Shown in pieces: positions 18,714 to 29,060 of a DNA stretch of 64,000 nt (positions within the stretch are counted from its first letter, which is position 1; each line of letters starts with the position of its first letter). Origin of the DNA: Bradyrhizobium diazoefficiens (GTDB taxonomy: Bacteria; Pseudomonadota; Alphaproteobacteria; Rhizobiales; Xanthobacteraceae); the NCBI RefSeq assembly GCF_016616235.1, contig NZ_CP067100.1:1733001-1797000 (forward strand), read 5' to 3'. The notes under the pieces are model-generated. The model was not told the origin of the DNA. It saw nothing but the letters and a program-made list of their open reading frames with translations, and made no database searches. Position numbers and translations under genes: made by a program.

Positions 18714-18985
18714 GGCGGCCGTCGGCTCCCCGCAGGTTCCTCCCGTCGCGGCGTCCGGCAACACGGCCGAAAATTCCAGCAAGAACGGCGTTTTCGCCGG
18801 CCAGCGCGGGCTTGCCTTCACCCTCGCGCCACATTTACAACCCATTAACCATGACGATTGCTTTTCGCTGGTTGGGGGCATTTGACCGGCTGAGGCAAGG
18901 TTCCATCAAGGTTGACGGAACGTTCGCTTAACCAACCCCCTGTAGACCGGAACGAGTGGACGAACGTGAGCGTGGAGGCTCCGGA

Positions 18986-19474
18986 ATGAAATATCCTATG
19001 CGTATCCTCCAGGGATTGAAGCTGGCTGCGCTGGTTGCAATTGCGCTGTCGATGGGGGCCTGCGCCAAGCAGAACGGTCCGACCGATGCGATGGCCAATG
19101 CGGCGACGCCGGGCAGCCAGCAGGACTTCGTCGTCAATGTCGGCGACCGTGTGTTCTTCGAGAGCGACCAGACCGATCTGACCCCGCAGGCGATCGTGAC
19201 CCTGGAGAAGCAGGCGCAGTGGCTCCAGAGCTATCCGCGCTACTCCTTCACCATTGAAGGCCACGCCGACGAGCGCGGCACCCGCGAATACAACATCGCG
19301 CTCGGCGCCCGGAGAGCCCAGTCGGTGCGCTCGTTCCTCGCCTCGCGCGGCATCGACCCGAACCGCATGCGCACGATCTCCTACGGCAAGGAGCGTCCGG
19401 TGGCCGTCTGCAACGACATCTCCTGCTGGTCGCAGAACCGCCGCGCCGTGACCGTGCTGAACGCGAGTTCGTAA
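18986..19474 (+). CDS. pal: peptidoglycan-associated lipoprotein Pal
   Basis: 162 residues from the ATG at 18986; a GTG at 18956 would add a polar lead that spoils the signal peptide. The lipoprotein signal ends at SMGAC, giving Cys26 as the lipidated residue. The OmpA-like domain (about 55-160) shows VFFESDQTDLTPQA and the murein-binding stretch HADERGTREYNIALGARRAQ. Pal anchors the outer membrane to peptidoglycan and is the partner of TolA/TolB. Confidence 0.97.
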   Translation: MKYPMRILQGLKLAALVAIALSMGACAKQNGPTDAMANAATPGSQQDFVVNVGDRVFFESDQTDLTPQAIVTLEKQAQWLQSYPRYSFTIEGHADERGTREYNIALGARRAQSVRSFLASRGIDPNRMRTISYGKERPVAVCNDISCWSQNRRAVTVLNASS

Positions 19475-19514
19475 CTATCAGTCAGCTGCAGTTCAGCTTC
19501 AGAGACAGATCATG

Positions 19515-19545
19515 CCGGCGCCCTCACGGGCGCCGGTTTCGTTTC
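19515..19545 (+). terminator. terminator after pal
   Basis: A 9-bp GC stem, CCGGCGCCC with GGGCGCCGG, and a 4-nt loop, followed by TTTCGTTTC. Confidence 0.7.
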
Positions 19546-19660
19546 AGCGATCTGTGACAGAAACCCCTTTGTAGCAGTCACATTTTTGGCGTACTCCCCT
19601 TCAATGTGTGGCGCGTCGAAGTTCCGTCGCAGGCCATTTCGCTTTCGTCGTCAGGGCAAG

Positions 19661-20707
19661 ATGTCATCCATATTGAAGGTTTTTACCGGCACCGTGGCGA
19701 CCGCCGCGCTGCTCTCCCTGTGCTCGCCCGGATTCGCCCAGACGGATGATGATCCCGAGATGCGGATCGAGCGGCTGGAGAACCAGCTGCGCCAGCTCAC
19801 CGGCCAGAACGAAGAGCTGCAATACCGCAACCGCCAGCTCGAACAGCGCCTGCGGGCGCTCGAAGGCGGCGCGCAGGCCGCCCCCGGACAGGTGCCGGTC
19901 CAGCCCAGTGTCTCCGCCGCGCCGCCTGCGCAAATCGGTCCCTATCGCCAGCAGCAGCAGGCTGCGCAGCCGAATTACGAGCAGCCGCAGATCGCGGCGC
20001 CCGCGCCGATCGTTCAGGAGCAGGCTGCGCCCGGCGCACCCGGCAGCCGCCGCCGCGGCGATGCGTTCGATCCGAACCAGAACCCGAATGCGCCCGGCGC
20101 GCCGCGCGCGCTCGGTGGCGGACAGCAGCCGTTGCCGGCAGGTAACCAGCAGGTGGGCGCGCCTGGCGGGCGCGGCTATGGCGAGCCGCTCGATCTCTCC
20201 AACAACAGCCCGCGCTATCAGCCGCAGGCCGCGCCTCCGGCGGCCCAGCCCGGCTACCCGCCGGCGCAGCAAGGCCATCCGGCGCAGTCCGGCGGCGTCG
20301 GCCTGACCACGCTGCCGCCCTCGGCCACGCCGCGCGACGAGTTCGACCTCGGCATCGGCTACATGCAGCGCAAGGACTATGCGCTCGCCGAGCAGACCAT
20401 GAAGAACTTTGCGCAGAAATATCCGAACGACCCGCTGCTCGGCGACGCGCAATACTGGCTCGGCGAAAGCTACTATCAACGCCAGCAATATCGCGACTCC
20501 GCCGAAGCCTTCCTCGCCGTCACCACCAAATACGACAAATCGGCCAAAGCGCCCGACGCGTTGCTGCGGCTCGGCCAGTCGCTGGCCGCGCTGAAGGAGA
20601 AGGAGGCCGCCTGCGCCGCCTTCGGCGAGGTCGGCCGCAAATATCCGCGCGCCTCCGCCGGTGTCAAAGCCGCGGTCGATCGCGAGCAGAAGCGGGTGAA
20701 GTGCTGA
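19661..20707 (+). CDS. cpoB: Tol-Pal accessory protein CpoB (YbgF)
   Basis: 348 residues from the ATG at 19661; a frame opening at 19586 only adds a basic, unlikely lead. Signal peptide 1-26 ends in PGFA-Q. A coiled coil at about 34-68 (MRIERLENQLRQLTGQNEEL) is the trimer part of YbgF/CpoB. A long Gln/Pro/Ala-rich linker (70-225) is larger than in E. coli. Three TPR repeats fill the C-terminus (FDLGIGYMQRKDYALAEQTM, LLGDAQYWLGESYYQRQQY, PDALLRLGQSLAALKEKEAA). CpoB couples Tol-driven constriction to murein synthesis. Confidence 0.94.
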   Translation: MSSILKVFTGTVATAALLSLCSPGFAQTDDDPEMRIERLENQLRQLTGQNEELQYRNRQLEQRLRALEGGAQAAPGQVPVQPSVSAAPPAQIGPYRQQQQAAQPNYEQPQIAAPAPIVQEQAAPGAPGSRRRGDAFDPNQNPNAPGAPRALGGGQQPLPAGNQQVGAPGGRGYGEPLDLSNNSPRYQPQAAPPAAQPGYPPAQQGHPAQSGGVGLTTLPPSATPRDEFDLGIGYMQRKDYALAEQTMKNFAQKYPNDPLLGDAQYWLGESYYQRQQYRDSAEAFLAVTTKYDKSAKAPDALLRLGQSLAALKEKEAACAAFGEVGRKYPRASAGVKAAVDREQKRVKC

Positions 20708-20771
20708 TCCGCTGACAAAGCGGATGGCGTTGCGCTAAACAGTCGATCCATCCGCGGACGATTGCAGCGTC

Positions 20772-21863
20772 ATGTCAGAGGACGACAATTCACCAATCTC
20801 GGCGCGCGCGGCGAAGCAGCTGTTCGCCGAGCTGAAAAGCGCACCCGCGCTGGTGCTCGCGGTGTCCGGCGGCCCCGACTCCGTCGCGCTGATGTGGCTC
20901 GCCGCACGCTGGCAGCGTGGGCTGGCGCGTGGGCCGCGGCTCACCGTCGTCACCGTCGACCACGGCCTGCGCCCGGAAGCCGCGCGCGAGGCGCGCGAGG
21001 TCAAGCGGCTGGCCGCCGGGCTCGGCTTGCCGCACCGGACCTTGCGTTGGCGCGGCGCCAAGCCGAAGACGGGGCTGCCCGCGGCCGCGCGCGAGGCCCG
21101 TTACCGTCTTCTGGTGCAAGCCGCGCGTGCCGCCGGCGCAAGCCATGTGCTGACCGCCCACACCCGCGACGATCAGGCCGAGACGCTGTTGATGCGCATG
21201 CTCCGCGGCAGCGGACTTGCCGGGCTGTCGGCGATGGCGCGGCTTTCGGAGCGCGACGGCATCGTGCTGGCGCGGCCGCTGCTCGACGTTCCGAAGTCGC
21301 AGCTGATGGCAACCCTGAAGCGGGCCGGAATCGGCTTTGCCGACGATCCCACCAACCGTGATGCGAATTTTACCCGGCCGCGGCTGCGCGCGTTGCTGCC
21401 GCAGCTCGCTGCGGAGGGCGGCGATGCCCGCAGCCTGGCGCGGCTGGCCGCACGCCTCGCCCGCGCCAATGCGGCGGTTGAGGTGCTGGCGGACGGCGCC
21501 GAGCGCTTCCTCCGTTTGCGGGATCGCGGCGATGCGTCGCACGCCGGCACTCGCAGCTTCGAAGCCTCAGCCTTCGCCCTGCTTCCCGAGGAGGTCCGGC
21601 TGCGGCTCCTGCTGCGAGCGATCAATGCGCTCGGCCGTGAGGGACCGGCGGAACTCGGCAAGGTCGAAACCCTTCTGGCCGCGCTCGATCAGGCCCTTGC
21701 GACCGGTCCGACCGCGAGGCGCCGTGCCGGCGCAAATGGCCGTGCGATCCTGAAGCAGACCCTTGCGGGAGCCTTGATCAGCCTTGCCGGGGGGCGTATC
21801 CACATCGCGCCAGCGCCGGCACGGCGGTCCAAGGGCGGGCAAAAGGCGGGTAAGGGCAGGTAA
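20772..21863 (+). CDS. tilS: tRNA(Ile)-lysidine synthase TilS
   Basis: 363 residues. The PP-loop SGGPDSVALM is near residues 36-45, followed by TVDHGLRPEAAREA and HTRDDQAETLLMRML, both typical of TilS. The protein adds lysine to C34 of the CAU anticodon so that the tRNA reads AUA. The C-terminal tRNA-binding part is short and ends in a basic tail (RRSKGGQKAGKGR). It lies between cpoB and ftsH, the standard order in alphaproteobacteria. Confidence 0.95.
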   Translation: MSEDDNSPISARAAKQLFAELKSAPALVLAVSGGPDSVALMWLAARWQRGLARGPRLTVVTVDHGLRPEAAREAREVKRLAAGLGLPHRTLRWRGAKPKTGLPAAAREARYRLLVQAARAAGASHVLTAHTRDDQAETLLMRMLRGSGLAGLSAMARLSERDGIVLARPLLDVPKSQLMATLKRAGIGFADDPTNRDANFTRPRLRALLPQLAAEGGDARSLARLAARLARANAAVEVLADGAERFLRLRDRGDASHAGTRSFEASAFALLPEEVRLRLLLRAINALGREGPAELGKVETLLAALDQALATGPTARRRAGANGRAILKQTLAGALISLAGGRIHIAPAPARRSKGGQKAGKGR

Positions 21864-22180
21864 GGGCGGACGAGAGCGGACCATGACACCGGCCGTTCCC
21901 GATGCACCGCGTCAGGACACCTTAACCAGGCAGCAAAAACCCCCGGCCCCATCGTCATTATTTCAGCGGGAATCGGGCTAAGATGGGATAAATAGTCCCA
22001 CCTCGTTCCCTTGGCAGCGACCGGGGCGGCACCTAAATTGTATCCGTCTAACCGAGAGGATTCCTTGGGGATTTCCTCACCTTGCCCAAATAGCTTGGCC
22101 CAAGTAGCTAGGTCGAGTGACTGGGCCCGATAACTCCCGAAGGATCAGGCCGCGATCCGCGCGACCACGAAGGAAGATCG
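21864..22180. other. 317-bp tilS-ftsH intergenic region
   Basis: No supported gene. It contains a small hairpin (GGGA at 21983-21986 pairing with TCCC) and an imperfect direct repeat, CCCAAATAGCTTGG / CCCAAGTAGCTAGG, at 22085-22112. It probably carries the ftsH promoter; no clear boxes could be chosen. The ribosome site GAAGGAAG is just before the ftsH ATG. Confidence 0.5.
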
Positions 22181-24103
<1,923 letters not shown>

Positions 24104-24124
24104 CGCAAGCGGCAGAGTGGATTG

Positions 24125-24154
24125 AAAAACGCGGCGGCAACGCCGCGTTTTTTG
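24125..24154 (+). terminator. terminator after ftsH
   Basis: An 11-bp stem, AAAACGCGGCG with CGCCGCGTTTT, a GCAA tetraloop and a run of six T. Confidence 0.9.
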
Positions 24155-24169
24155 TTGGCTTGAACTCAG

Positions 24170-24323
24170 CTTTCGTGCCCCGGACGCAGCGCACCGGGTC
24201 GCCTTTGCGGCGCGGTGCGCTGCAGAGCCGGGGCCCACGTCTCAGCATCCTCCCGTGTTGCCTTCTGGGTCCCGGCTCTGCGCAGCAGCGTTGCACGCTG
24301 CAGCGCGTCCGGGGCACGAGAGG
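24170..24323. repeat. inverted-end intergenic repeat, copy 2
   Basis: Left end CTTTCGTGCCCCGGACGC is the near-perfect inverse of the right end GCGTCCGGGGCACGAGAG. A second inner pair, AGAGCCGGGGCCCA and TGGGTCCCGGCTCT, is also inverted, so the whole element could form a long cruciform. It shares both pairs of blocks with the copy at 11110-11250. Confidence 0.7.
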
Positions 24324-24558
24324 CGCGTGTGTGGTCACGCCGAAGCCTCGCCAGGTGGGCAAAGGCGCTCCTGCGCCGTGCCCCACGATCTCTCGGCAGC
24401 CGCGATAGAACTGGTGGACACGCTTCGCTTTGCCCGGCCTACGGTCTACGATCACTACAATCCGGCCGCGATAGGGATTGGACTGCGCCGGACGCCATGG
24501 CATGCTCCTTCAAACAAAGGTGCGGCACGACCGCATCGAGAAATGGGAGGGGAAGCCG

Positions 24559-25764
24559 ATGCGCCTGACGGCGGCATTGGGCGCGCTTGGCGCCGTTTCG
24601 TTCCTGCTGTTGCCCGCGGCTTCGCGCGCCGCCGAGATGCGCGGCGTCACCGCGACCGAAATCAGGATCGGCCAGACCATGCCCTATAGTGGCCCGGTGT
24701 CGGCCTTCGGCGCACTCGGCAAGGGCGAGGTCGGCTATTTCAGGATGCTGAACGAGAAGGGCGGCATCAACGGTCGCAAGGTCAATCTGATCTCGCTCGA
24801 CGACAGCTACGCCCCGCCGAAATCGGTCGAGCAGACGCGAAGGCTTGTCGAGAGCGACGAAGTCGCGCTGATCTTCTCCTCGATCGGCACGGCCCACAAC
24901 ACGGCGATCGCAAAGTATCTCCAGTCCAAGAACGTGCCGCAGCTGTTCATCGGCTCCGGCGCCTCGAAATTCGCCGACATCGCGCAATATCCGCAGGCGA
25001 CGATGGGCGTGCAGGCGCCGTTCCGCTACGAGGCGCGGCTCTATGCGCGCTATGCGCTGGCGAAAAATCCCGGCGCGAAATTCGCCGTCATCTCGCAGAA
25101 TGACGATTACGGCCGCGACTATCTCGCCGGCCTCAAGGACGTGCTCGGCGAGAAATACGATTCCATTGTCACCAGTGCGACCTACGAGATCCAGGACCCG
25201 ACCATCGATTCCCAGATCGTGAAATTGAAAGCATCCGGCGCCGACGTGTTCGTGATCGCGGCGACGCCGAAATTCGCCGCCCAGGCGATCCGCAAGTCCT
25301 TCGAGATCGGCTGGCGTCCGATGACGTTCCTCTCCAATGTCGCGGTGTGGGTCTCGACCGTGATGGAGCCTGCGGGCCTGGAGGCCGGCACCGGCATTCT
25401 CTCCACGGCCTATGTGAAGGACCCTGACGATCCCGCCTGGAAGGACGATCCCGGCGTGAAGGGCTGGCGCGACTTCATGACGAAGTATGTGCCGGAGGCC
25501 GACCAGCACGACACCAACTACGTCAACGCCTACAATAGCGCGATGGCGCTGGAGGCGGTGCTGAAGGCCTGCGGCGACGACCTCTCGACCGAGAACATCC
25601 TGAAGCAGGCCTACGCGATCCGCGATCTCGAACTGCCGATGCTTTTGCCCGGCATCAAGGTCAACACTGGCACGGCCGACCACGTCCCCGTGGACCAGAT
25701 GCAGTTCATGCGCTTCAACGGCAAGAGCTGGGGGCGCTTTGGCGAACTGCAGACGGGGAATTGA
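24559..25764 (+). CDS. LivK-type ABC transporter substrate-binding protein (orphan)
   Basis: 401 residues from the ATG at 24559, preceded by GGGAGGGG. Signal peptide 1-24 ends in SRAA. The mature part is a type 1 periplasmic binding protein of the branched-chain amino-acid family: IRIGQTMPYSGPVSAFGALG, NEKGGINGRKVNLISLDDSY, VISQNDDYGRDYLAGLKDVLG and TYVNAYNSAMALEAVLKACG. The ligand could be an amino acid, amide or aromatic acid; these families vary widely. No permease or ATPase gene is nearby, so it must work with a transporter encoded elsewhere. Confidence 0.9.
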   Translation: MRLTAALGALGAVSFLLLPAASRAAEMRGVTATEIRIGQTMPYSGPVSAFGALGKGEVGYFRMLNEKGGINGRKVNLISLDDSYAPPKSVEQTRRLVESDEVALIFSSIGTAHNTAIAKYLQSKNVPQLFIGSGASKFADIAQYPQATMGVQAPFRYEARLYARYALAKNPGAKFAVISQNDDYGRDYLAGLKDVLGEKYDSIVTSATYEIQDPTIDSQIVKLKASGADVFVIAATPKFAAQAIRKSFEIGWRPMTFLSNVAVWVSTVMEPAGLEAGTGILSTAYVKDPDDPAWKDDPGVKGWRDFMTKYVPEADQHDTNYVNAYNSAMALEAVLKACGDDLSTENILKQAYAIRDLELPMLLPGIKVNTGTADHVPVDQMQFMRFNGKSWGRFGELQTGN

Positions 25765-25832
25765 TAGCTAAGCGCGGGATGGTTTTGGTTGAATCAATGC
25801 GCGCCCAAACTCGGATCGGCCTAGGAGGCGCC

Positions 25833-26265
25833 ATGCCCTTCAAGACTTTTTCCATGATTTGCTTGCTGCTTGCCGCTCCAGCGGCCGTCTGGGCGCAGGA
25901 CAAAGTCTGAGACAACATCTACCGCCGAGATGCAGAAGCGCTTCTCGGAAGCTTACAATCGCGGCGATGTCGATGCCATGGCGGCCGCGTTCACTGAGGA
26001 TGCCGTGCGAGTAACTCCCAGCGGAGTCTTCGAGGGACGCGATGCCATTCGGGGCAGCTTTCAAGAAGCGCTCAAGCTCGGTCTGCACGACCACTCGGCT
26101 AAAATTCTCATCTCCCGTTCGGAAGGAGCCTTCCTCCTTAACGCTGGAACTTGGCAGGCTAAGCTCGGTGATCAACCCTTCCATGGATATTACAGCGCAA
26201 TTATCGTCCAGCGGGATGGTCAGCCCAAGATATTGGAAGAGACGGTTACGGTCGCTGCACCCTGA
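25833..26265 (+). pseudogene. SnoaL/NTF2-like secreted protein gene with a frameshift
   Basis: An ATG at 25833 behind a strong AGGAGG site encodes a complete signal peptide (MPFKTFSMICLLLAAPAAVW, then AQDKV) and stops at TGA 25908-25910. The mature domain continues in the +1-shifted frame from about 25905 to 26265: TTSTAEMQKRFSEAYNRGDV, VTPSGVFEGRDAIRGSFQEA, a typical SnoaL-like fold ending at KILEETVTVAAP. One base change in length near 25890-25910 would restore a 140-residue secreted protein. It is either a recent pseudogene or a sequencing error. The internal frame from 25870 lacks an export signal and is unlikely to be the natural product. Confidence 0.7.
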
Positions 26266-26280
26266 GGAGTGTGAAAAGCG

Positions 26281-26640
26281 TCACTCTCTTCTGCGGGCCA
26301 CCTTCCACGTCAAACGAGCTGCCACCAGAAGCGACACGGAGCAGAATGCAACCGCACCCCAAATGCGGACATCACGACGCGGCTCGTTGAGCCACACCAG
26401 AGCGGCCAGGCAGAGGACTGCCGGGACAACGCAAGCCTGTGTCGCGATATACCGGCGCCTCAACGCTTGCGGTGCGCGGGCACTCCAGATGAATTCGTCG
26501 ACTTGAAATTTACGAGAAATCGCGTCCACCGGTTGAACGCCCGACCTGTCGAGTTCTGCCACGGCGGATAGAAATCCCCATGCGGCAATGCTCAAAAAAG
26601 CAGCGCTGGCCAAGCATAGAAGCAGCGACATCGCGCACAT
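26281..26640 (-). CDS. small membrane protein, unknown
   Basis: 119 residues; ATG at 26640 or 26631. Hydrophobic helices lie at about 5-25 (LLLCLASAAFLSIAAWGFLS), 68-84 (TQACVVPAVLCLAALVW) and 92-110 (IWGAVAFCSVSLLVAARLTW), with a charged part between the first two (LDRSGVQPVDAISRKFQVDE). I do not recognise the family. It is convergent with the broken SnoaL gene; the ends nearly touch. Confidence 0.6.
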   Translation of the reverse strand: MCAMSLLLCLASAAFLSIAAWGFLSAVAELDRSGVQPVDAISRKFQVDEFIWSARAPQALRRRYIATQACVVPAVLCLAALVWLNEPRRDVRIWGAVAFCSVSLLVAARLTWKVARRRE

Positions 26641-26772
26641 TTACCAGCTTCAACACAGCTACGCGAAACCTATTCGCTGCGGACAAGTGGCGGCACTGCC
26701 GGTGCGCTGCGCGAGGCTGCTGCACATCTGGGAGGCGGGCATCTCACGAGCACGGGCAGGGAGCTTCGCCCT

Positions 26773-28266
26773 TTACTTCGGCGGCACCGCCGCCGCCGCG
26801 CCGTCCGCATTCTCCCGCACATGCACCACCGCGATGTCGTCCGCATAGATCCGCTTCCAGCCTTTGAGCTGGTCGAGGATCTGCGGGCCGGGTGCGTCGG
26901 CGACCAAAATCGTCGCGTCGATCTTGGACTCCTCGAGCAGGCGCGGCAGCAGCTCGGGCTTCTTGCCTTCGGTCGCCTTGAAGAAGTCGATGACGAATTT
27001 CTCGCCATAGAGCTCGGCGCGGCCGTCGATATAGACGGGGATGTCGCGCGAGATCAGATAGCCGCCGAACTGATAGGCGTTGAAGATGCGCTTGGCCCCA
27101 AGTTTCTCGAGCAGGTCCGCAGCCGCAACCGGCGTCTGCGTCATCGTGAAGGTGAAGCGGTGGTGGTTCATGTAGAGCGCGGTCGTGGTCCAGCTCGCGG
27201 CCAGGATCATCAGCGCGCCTGTTACGGTGACATAGCGGGCGGGCCAGCGGTCGGCGCCGGCGGCGTCGGGCTGCTGGCGCGGAAACATCTCGCCAAGCGG
27301 CTTTGCCAGCACCAGCGGCACCAGGAAGGCGAAGGCTTCGATGCTCCGGACATGGGTCAGTGCGCTCCAGGTCAGGAACAGGATCAGGAAGATCCGGGGT
27401 GCCGACAGCGTGAGGCCGCGGTAATAGCCGAGCGCGATCAGGCCGAGCAGGGCGCCTTCGAACGCGGTGAAGCTGGCAAAGTTCGCGGGCATCCATTCGA
27501 AGATCAGCGTCAGCAATTCGCCGAGGCCGAGGATGTTAGTTGCGCCCATCAGCGTGCGCCAGCCGTAGGGCGTGCCGCAGCTCGCGACCAGCGCGGCGAT
27601 GCCGAACAGCACCCAGCGCACGAACAGCGAAAGCCGCTGTCCCTTCTCGGCATGCTCGACCGCTTCGAGCGAGATCGGGCCGATCAGAGCGAGGCCCAGC
27701 ACGAAGCCGCCATGCAGATTGGCCCACAGCGCGATCAGCGGCAGCCAGGTCCAGGACGGCGCCGCCCTACGGTCGGCCGCCGACATCAACAGGCCGACCC
27801 ACGCCACCATGACCGGCAGCGCCAGGATATGCGGACGCGCCAGCACGTGATGGATCGACAGCAGCAGCGCCAGCATCGCGAACAGCACCGCGCGGGGTGC
27901 CTCGATCTGCGCATCGAGCAGATAGACGAAGACCGCAGCCGTGAGCGCCATCCCGATCGCGGTGAGCATCACCGGGCCGGCCCAGTCCCATTGCGCATAG
28001 GAGAAGGCGAACAGAACCTGCGACAGCCACGACGTCGAGATCCAGGACGCGCCTGTCCGCGTGAAGGAATAGAAATCGGTGTACGGCAGCGCGCCGTGAT
28101 CGAGGATCCATTGCCCGATCTTGATCTGCCAGAACGAGTCGGAGTCCTGAAGCAGCGTGTCGCCGACATAGAGAAAGAACAGATAGGTGCCGGCACCGGC
28201 GCACAGCGGGACCAGGGCGCGCGCGCGGCTCTGCGCCGCGATGCTGTTGGCAAAGGAAAGGGACAT
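26773..28266 (-). CDS. polytopic membrane protein, GT-C-like, paralogue 1
   Basis: 497 residues from the ATG at 28266; a start at 28335 would add 23 polar residues. After a short lead there are roughly 10-12 membrane helices. The first loop carries DSDSFWQIKIGQWILDHG and LPYTDFYSFTRTGASWIS; an Asp-rich first loop of this kind marks GT-C-type glycosyltransferases and many unassigned relatives. ARPHILALPVM and LWANLHGGFVLGLAL are further family motifs. A soluble C-terminal domain of about 110 residues follows (FGGYLISRDIPVYIDGRAEL). Its closest visible relative is the gene at 29061-30545; a pilin gene lies between them on the other strand. Confidence 0.8.
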   Translation of the reverse strand: MSLSFANSIAAQSRARALVPLCAGAGTYLFFLYVGDTLLQDSDSFWQIKIGQWILDHGALPYTDFYSFTRTGASWISTSWLSQVLFAFSYAQWDWAGPVMLTAIGMALTAAVFVYLLDAQIEAPRAVLFAMLALLLSIHHVLARPHILALPVMVAWVGLLMSAADRRAAPSWTWLPLIALWANLHGGFVLGLALIGPISLEAVEHAEKGQRLSLFVRWVLFGIAALVASCGTPYGWRTLMGATNILGLGELLTLIFEWMPANFASFTAFEGALLGLIALGYYRGLTLSAPRIFLILFLTWSALTHVRSIEAFAFLVPLVLAKPLGEMFPRQQPDAAGADRWPARYVTVTGALMILAASWTTTALYMNHHRFTFTMTQTPVAAADLLEKLGAKRIFNAYQFGGYLISRDIPVYIDGRAELYGEKFVIDFFKATEGKKPELLPRLLEESKIDATILVADAPGPQILDQLKGWKRIYADDIAVVHVRENADGAAAAVPPK

Positions 28267-28567
28267 GCCGCCTCGTTGTCCTGCTTGTTCTTGTCGGGTT
28301 GGCCGAGCGGACGGCATTGGACCATGGCCGGTCATAACTTGGGGTAAATCTGCGAGGCCGGCTTCGCGGCGAATACCGACGACTTAACCGATTGTTTTCA
28401 ATTTCCCTTTACCATCGGCGAATACACGCAAACCGCTCCGTGTTTGCGCAGCCGAGTTAACTGCGACGCAAGTCTTTGCCGCTACGTTTCGGTTCCATGG
28501 TCGGGCGGCGCTGGGAAGCCGAAAAGACCAGATCAGTTGTAGCCTCGTGTACTCCTTGGAGCAGTCT
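28267..28567. other. 301-bp divergent region between paralogue 1 and the pilin gene
   Basis: No supported gene. It must contain promoters in both directions; composition is less GC-rich around 28390-28440 (TTGTTTTCAATTTCCCTTTA). The pilin ribosome site TTGGAGCAG is at its end. Confidence 0.5.
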
Positions 28568-28732
28568 ATGAAGAACCTCGTTTCGCGTTTCGTGAAGGAC
28601 GAATCCGGCGCCACCGCGATTGAATACGGCCTGATCGCTGCGGGCATCGCGCTCGCGATCATCACCGTCATCAACAACCTCGGCAGCACGCTGAACAGCA
28701 AGTTCGGCTCGATCTCGTCCAGCCTGAAGTAA
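28568..28732 (+). CDS. Flp family type IVb pilin
   Basis: 54 residues from the ATG at 28568. The prepilin leader MKNLVSRFVKDESG is followed by ATAIEYGLIAAGIALAIITV, so processing after Gly14 leaves Glu5 and Tyr6 of the mature pilin in the standard positions. A polar end follows (NNLGSTLNSKFGSISSSLK). Flp pilins are cut by a TadV/CpaA peptidase and assembled by the Tad machinery for surface attachment. No tad/cpa genes are in this window, so this is an orphan pilin locus. A strong terminator follows. Confidence 0.95.
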   Translation: MKNLVSRFVKDESGATAIEYGLIAAGIALAIITVINNLGSTLNSKFGSISSSLK

Positions 28733-28754
28733 GTTCGGACGATCTGAGAATTTG

Positions 28755-28787
28755 AGAGCCCCGTCCTCGACGGGGCTCTTTTCTTTT
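28755..28787 (+). terminator. terminator after the pilin gene
   Basis: An 11-bp stem, AGAGCCCCGTC with GACGGGGCTCT, a 3-nt loop and the tail TTTCTTTT. Confidence 0.88.
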
Positions 28788-28832
28788 GTGGGCAGAGTCA
28801 GCCGCTGGCCGTTCGGCGGCGGCCGAGCGCGC

Positions 28833-28965
28833 CTCGTCCTTCGAGACGACCGCTCCGCGGCCTCCTCGGGATGAGGCTAAGTGGCGTCGCGGCCCGTTGA
28901 ATCTGCTGCCGCGCACTCCGTCCTCATCCTGAGGAACCCGCCTAAAGCGGGCGCCTCGAAGGATG
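28833..28965. repeat. inverted pair of dispersed intergenic repeat units
   Basis: Unit 1 (28833-28877) reads CTCGTCCTTCGAGACGACCG ... TCCTCGGGATGAGG. Unit 2 (28920-28965) reads in the opposite direction: its complement starts CCATCCTTCGAGGCGCCCGC and ends TTCCTCAGGATGAGG. The two are separated by 42 bp and could pair. The unit resembles a frequent rhizobial intergenic palindrome. Confidence 0.65.
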
Positions 28966-29060
28966 GCCGAAGAAAAAGCTGTCTTCAAATGCTCTGCCCG
29001 CAAGCGGGAGGGGGAGCCCAGCGCCGATGCCGCCGCATCGAGAGCTGGCGTTGTCTCGAT

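Larger units (their letters stand above)
24104..24558. other. 455-bp region between ftsH and the LivK-type gene
   Basis: Contains the ftsH terminator and a full copy of the inverted-end repeat (24170-24323), then about 230 bp without recognisable features up to the ribosome site GGGAGGGG before 24559. Frames in it are repeat-derived. Confidence 0.6.
28733..29060. other. 328-bp region between the pilin gene and paralogue 2
   Basis: Holds the pilin terminator and an inverted pair of intergenic repeat units (28833-28877 and 28920-28965), then about 95 bp without features before the stop codon of paralogue 2. No gene is supported. Confidence 0.6.

Noticed and set aside
26821..28347. 508-residue plus-strand frame opposite the first membrane paralogue
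   Set aside because: Antisense shadow rich in Arg/Gln/Asp; the minus-strand frame has membrane helices and a paralogue.
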